Below are positions 61,601-64,000 of a DNA stretch of 64,000 nt, one piece after another. How positions within the stretch are numbered: position 1 is the first letter of the stretch; the number at the start of each line of letters is the position of its first letter. A program made the translations under genes and the position numbers. Source of the stretch: Clostridiales bacterium DTU070 (lineage in GTDB: Bacteria > Bacillota > Clostridia > DSM-8532); assembly GCA_001513105.1 (NCBI GenBank), contig LFSH01000062.1:1-64000 (forward strand), in the 5' to 3' direction. A model generated the notes under the pieces. That model worked only from the letters and a program-made list of their open reading frames with translations. It had not been told where the DNA came from and did no database searches.

Positions 61601-62433
61601 GGATGAAGCCGATACATCACAGCGAAGTTTTCGCAAAACCACGCGTGTTTATACCAGCACTGCCGGGAACCAGCTGTGAATACGACATTGCGGCAGCTTT
61701 TGAAAAGGCCGGCGCGGCTGTTGATGTGTTTGTACTTAAGAATTCAATGCCTGCTGCTGTAAAAGAGTCTGTCAGGGTTATGAGGGAAAAGATCCAAAAC
61801 AGCCAGATTGTAATGATACCGGGCGGCTTCAGTGCAAGCGACAAATTTGACGGTTCAGGAAGGATTACCGCTGCGGTATTCGGTAAACCCGAGCTTGGTG
61901 AGGCATTAATGGATCTTGTCAGGAACCGTGACGGGCTGATCCTTGGAATATCCGGCGGGTTCTATGCATTGCTTAAACTTGGATTGCTGCCTTACGGCGA
62001 AATTCGTGAACAGGACGAAAACAGCCCCACACTGGCATTGAATGTAACGGGCAAGTATGTTTCACGCCTTGTAAGAACGAAGGTTGTGTCTTCATTGTCC
62101 CCATGGCTGGCAAAAACCGTACCCGGAGACGTTTATACCGTTGCTGTTTCTCATATCGACGGAAGGTTTACTGCGAGCGAAGAGACATACAGAAAGCTGA
62201 TGGAAAACGGTCAAATAGCAACACAGTATGTTGATTTCAACGGCAGCCCGACATATGACATTGAATTCAACCCGAATGGTTCGCTGCATGCAGTGGAAGG
62301 CATAACGAGCCCTGACGGCAGAATTTTCGGGAAAATGGGCCACAGCGAAAGATATTCAGCATATGTGTTCAGGAATGTTCCGGGCGAAATGGACCAAAAA
62401 CTGTTTGAATCAGGGGTTGAATATTTTAAATAA
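58675..62433 (+). CDS. purL: Phosphoribosylformylglycinamidine synthase, long single-chain form
   Basis: Fourth step of purine synthesis, FGAR to FGAM with glutamine as nitrogen donor (1,252 aa). It is the long fused form typical of Proteobacteria and some Clostridia, not the split PurL/PurQ/PurS set of Bacillus. An N-terminal PurS-like region (about 1-150) is followed by two AIR synthase-type domains with DTYWSDHCRHTTF, NETHNHPTEIEPFGGA, and later GGDHTGIRLSLQEYF and GGKDSMSGTF. A C-terminal glutaminase domain starts near residue 980 and holds the nucleophile Cys1001 in PGTSCEYD. ATG 58675 is preferred, 6 bases after gagga. It is a lone gene here, with no other pur genes beside it. Confidence 0.94.
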   Translation: MSVRRIFVEKKPGFDVKAQKLREEITEYLEVSGISNVRVLDRYDLEGVPDEDYEKVKYFIFSDPPANFIYEDELPVKSGERVFAVELLPGQYEQRADSCAQSIQLITEGERPAVKVATVIIIDGNITDEAFERIKNYYINPVESRLAGLEKPETLREEYRIPEKVEVMEGFISLDDEALKKFAEKLGFAMSFEDLAFCRDYFRDTEKRNPTVTELRMIDTYWSDHCRHTTFMTEIEEVSFDSGPVSEKISDVYNMYLETRKNVYNDREKPVCLMDIATIAMKELKRLGRLDDLDESDEVNACSIVVDIDVDGKKEPYLVMFKNETHNHPTEIEPFGGASTCLGGAIRDPLSGRSYVYQAMRITGCGDPRKPFDQTLPGKLPQRVITTQAALGYSSYGNQIGVTTGQVQEIYHEGYVAKRMELGAIVAAAPKRNVVREKPKAGDVILLIGGRTGRDGLGGATGSSKEHTEESLTESGAEVQKGNPAIERNILRLFRKPEASVLIKKCNDFGAGGVSVAIGELADGLEIDLDAVPTKYPGLDGTEIAISESQERMAVVVSADNADKFIKLAKEENLEATIVAKVTDSNRLVMNWRGQRIVDISREFLNTSGVRQKIKVAVKEPEASVNIISSSETGMDFAEAFRQNLQKLNVCSQKGLVEMFDSTVGAGTVLMPLGGKNQLTPAEGMAAKIPVQDGETSTATLMAFGFNPEISTKSPFHGAVYAVVESVAKIVAMGGDHTGIRLSLQEYFEKLGKDPVKWGKPFSALMGAFYSQMNLKIPAIGGKDSMSGTFNDLNVPPTLVSFAICTADAAKVLSPEFKKAGSSVALVKIRKDRVDLPDFEHLNLTYSKIHRLISERKILSACTVKSGGVAEAVSKMAFGNDIGFVSSKDANSEYWFAPCYGNIVLEISETIDAKELLAGLDYEIIGKTTAEPVITIGGAAMDLNELKTLWQEPLESVFPTRAKHRNEKPASSIFNRMKPIHHSEVFAKPRVFIPALPGTSCEYDIAAAFEKAGAAVDVFVLKNSMPAAVKESVRVMREKIQNSQIVMIPGGFSASDKFDGSGRITAAVFGKPELGEALMDLVRNRDGLILGISGGFYALLKLGLLPYGEIREQDENSPTLALNVTGKYVSRLVRTKVVSSLSPWLAKTVPGDVYTVAVSHIDGRFTASEETYRKLMENGQIATQYVDFNGSPTYDIEFNPNGSLHAVEGITSPDGRIFGKMGHSERYSAYVFRNVPGEMDQKLFESGVEYFK

Positions 62434-62487
62434 TTGATTTAAAATCACATACATTTCGTCAGCCGATTAAAAGGTAACTGTAATCAC

Positions 62488-62545
62488 AACCATCGCCTCG
62501 GGCATAGAATAATATGAACATATTCTGTGTAAGGCGATGGTTTTT
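62488..62545 (+). terminator. Long terminator hairpin after purL
   Basis: The outer arms aaccatcgcct (62488-62498) and aggcgatggtt (62532-62542) pair perfectly and enclose an inner AT-rich stem. The run ttttt follows. The next gene begins at its end. Confidence 0.75.
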
Positions 62546-62546
62546 C

Positions 62547-63152
62547 ATGTTATTGATTAAAAGGCCTGTCGATATTATTACGCGCGTATACCGAAGACCC
62601 GATATCACAATGTTATACCCGCAGGTTGCGGGAAATGGGAATTTAAATGCAAACCTAATGATGAATGCGAAAATCAGGAATGCAGTAATGGACCTGGTCA
62701 AGTCACTTGAACAGCCCGATTTGAGGTCGGTAATCGAAGGCTCTTTTGAAATCAAGAACAACCAAAGAGGAATTCTGAGCATACTGCTTATTGGCATGGC
62801 TGAGTTCGGAGGAGCCCATCCGATGACGGTGACAAAATCACTTACAATGGATACCGGAACAGGGGAAAGTTACAGTTTACATCAGCTTTTCAGTCCGGGT
62901 TACATGGAGATAATAAACAACGAGATCAAGCGGCAGATAAGAGAACGGGATATACCCCTTATTGACAGCTTCAAGGGTATATCTCCCGAACAGGACTATT
63001 ATATCTCGGACCATACCATTGTAATATTCTATCAGTTATACGAACTATCACCGTATGCCGCAGGGTTCCCGTACTTTCCGATACCCCTGTACATGCTCTC
63101 GGACGTTATACCCGGCGACGGCCTACTGGCAAGGCTTGACTATTTTATATGA
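62547..63152 (+). CDS. DUF3298/RsiV-like domain protein
   Basis: A 201-aa protein with a DUF4163-like beginning (YPQVAGNGN, about residue 24) and a DUF3298-like end: SLHQLFSPGYMEIINNEIKRQI followed by DYYISDHTIVIFYQLYELSPYAAGFPYFPIPL. These domains occur in RsiV anti-sigma factors and PdaC-type wall deacetylases. No signal peptide or membrane helix is present, so the product may stay in the cytosol. The start is uncertain: ATG 62547 follows the terminator T-run and has only a weak aagg 12 bases upstream; an in-frame ATG at 62514 lies inside the hairpin. I found no partner gene that fixes the function. Confidence 0.65.
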   Translation: MLLIKRPVDIITRVYRRPDITMLYPQVAGNGNLNANLMMNAKIRNAVMDLVKSLEQPDLRSVIEGSFEIKNNQRGILSILLIGMAEFGGAHPMTVTKSLTMDTGTGESYSLHQLFSPGYMEIINNEIKRQIRERDIPLIDSFKGISPEQDYYISDHTIVIFYQLYELSPYAAGFPYFPIPLYMLSDVIPGDGLLARLDYFI

Positions 63153-63250
63153 AAAACAGGAATATACAATGCATTTTGCTGCCATACTCCGTATATTTTT
63201 CATAACGGGTACAGATAATATTGCTGATAAAAGTACGGCAGGTGATGGAT

Positions 63251-63478
63251 ATGGAAGATACGAATGATATGAATGATGTGAAAATAACCTCTTATGACAG
63301 GCTTATGCGGGCATGGGAAAACTCCATGGAACTGGCGAGGGATTTTGAAGTGTATTCAAAAAGGGTGGATGATGAAGAACTGAAGGAAGTATTCAAGAAG
63401 TTTGCAGAAGAGGAAGGCCTTCATGCCTCAAAGTTCCGTGAACTGCTTTTAAAGCGCCAGAAGGAAAAAATGCAGTAA
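63251..63478 (+). CDS. Small ferritin-like/rubrerythrin-like protein
   Basis: A 75-aa acidic helical protein. The sequence DRLMRAWENSMELARDFEVYSKRVDDEELKEVFKKFAEEEGLHASKFRELLLK looks like one helical hairpin of a rubrerythrin-type bundle with an EEEGLHA metal-type motif. It is too short for a full di-iron bundle unless it dimerises. ATG 63251 is 6 bases after aggtg. Similar small proteins occur widely in clostridia without a known function. Confidence 0.7.
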   Translation: MEDTNDMNDVKITSYDRLMRAWENSMELARDFEVYSKRVDDEELKEVFKKFAEEEGLHASKFRELLLKRQKEKMQ

Positions 63479-63539
63479 CCGGGTAATAAATAAAGATACT
63501 TTGCGGGTGGGATTGATGATTAAGGCCTCACCCGCTGTT

Positions 63540-64000
63540 TTATTCATCTGTTTTTTTATTCAGAGTGACATGGATTTTATCCTCCGAAACAGATATCCTT
63601 ATTTCTATTGGGTAATCCCGGGTATTTTTAAAGCGCAAATCCTTTGAATTATATACAACTGCTGCGTCCTTGCCTTCGGGTACATAAGAGACTTTTCTTG
63701 AATGCCTGTGCCTCTCAACTATTTCCAGGTCAGCTTCGAGTGCTGCATTATACAAGGTTGTGCTGACCTGGCATACCCCTCCGCCCACACCTTTGCTTTT
63801 TTCCCCATCAACGAATATTGGTGCTTCTTCATAGCCTTTTTCCCTTGTGCGCCTGCCCACCGTTTCGTTGAACGAGAAAACCTCGCCGGGTTCTATCACT
63901 GTTTTGTCCAGATCCTCTGCAGCCAGCTTAATATTATTTACCCTGTGTTTATCCTTATCATAAATTTTGGTTGTGAAGCTGCTGATTACGTTCGGGTTTT
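63540..64000 (-). CDS. VanW-family protein, 5' end outside the window
   Basis: The visible part is the C-terminal region of a VanW-domain protein. Reading leftward from the right edge the frame is open and gives NPNVISSFTT, IYDKDKHRVNN and IKLAAEDLDKTVIEPGE. It then continues with VFSFNETVGRRTREKGYEEAPIF, GVGGGVCQVSTTLYNAAL and the closing Lys-rich end. These are the conserved blocks of the family (PF04294), once linked to the vancomycin-resistance cluster but whose biochemical role is unknown. Many family members are anchored wall-associated proteins. A GTG at 63899 is internal and should not be taken as the start; the true start is beyond base 64000. Confidence 0.85.
   Translation of the reverse strand, partial: NPNVISSFTTKIYDKDKHRVNNIKLAAEDLDKTVIEPGEVFSFNETVGRRTREKGYEEAPIFVDGEKSKGVGGGVCQVSTTLYNAALEADLEIVERHRHSRKVSYVPEGKDAAVVYNSKDLRFKNTRDYPIEIRISVSEDKIHVTLNKKTDE

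Noticed and set aside
1..64000. CRISPR array, prophage, insertion sequence with transposase, rRNA or tRNA genes
   Set aside because: I found no regular spacer-repeat array, no phage or transposase proteins and no tRNA-like TPsiC sequences while reading the window; short RNAs may still have been missed.

Overview
The window looks like a stretch of chromosome from a spore-forming, plant-polysaccharide-degrading member of the Clostridia. The spmA/spmB pair, a SleB-type hydrolase, AbrB, TepA-YlzJ, FapR-controlled fatty acid synthesis, frequent TTG and GTG starts and clean Gram-positive promoters and terminators all point that way. A Thermoclostridium/Acetivibrio-like lineage is plausible, but I cannot place it from sequence alone. 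I saw no rRNA, tRNA, prophage or CRISPR array.

Region 1 (1-15860) is one co-directional locus for beta-mannan or mannoside use. It starts at a strong promoter (18-46). It holds a giant solute-binding protein with two N-terminal carbohydrate-binding-like domains, two permeases, an anchored NHL-repeat/TPR protein, a Yip1-like membrane protein, a DUF5696-type anchored protein, two more permeases, a second solute-binding lipoprotein, a GH26 mannanase lipoprotein and a GH130 enzyme, then a terminator. No transporter ATPase is present, so a shared MsmX-type ATPase is likely.

Region 2 (15861-27800) is mixed metabolism: a MITE-like hairpin repeat; a (R)-2-hydroxyacyl-CoA dehydratase activase-like protein and its partner, split into two overlapping genes; a Sir2 deacylase; an IlvD/EDD dehydratase paired with a DapA-family aldolase (probably sugar-acid catabolism); free methionine-R-sulfoxide reductase; a YggT-like membrane protein; a ferritin-like protein; and citrate synthase.

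Region 3 (27800-39450) carries smc-ftsY, guaB (with a second MITE-like copy upstream), tepA-ylzJ, a tandem glycine riboswitch followed by a terminator and serA, then rimO.

Region 4 (39465-47960) is lipid synthesis and RNA processing: pgsA, then fapR-plsX-fabH-fabD-fabG-acpP with a probable FapR operator, a terminator, fabF, rnc and an Elp3-like radical SAM gene.

Region 5 (48019-64000) carries a pantothenate-type pair (ECF S component plus type II pantothenate kinase), a class I fumarase alpha subunit without its beta partner, rsmI, abrB, spmAB, a two-component system, a LysM-SleB hydrolase behind a c-di-AMP riboswitch, an HtrA protease, a full-length purL, a DUF3298-like protein, a small ferritin-like protein and a VanW-family gene cut by the window end.

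The items most worth following are the NHL/Yip1/DUF5696 trio between two sugar transporters, the glycine riboswitch on serA, the MITE-like repeat family, the tandem structured leader before the fumarase alpha gene, and the c-di-AMP riboswitch on the cell-wall hydrolase.
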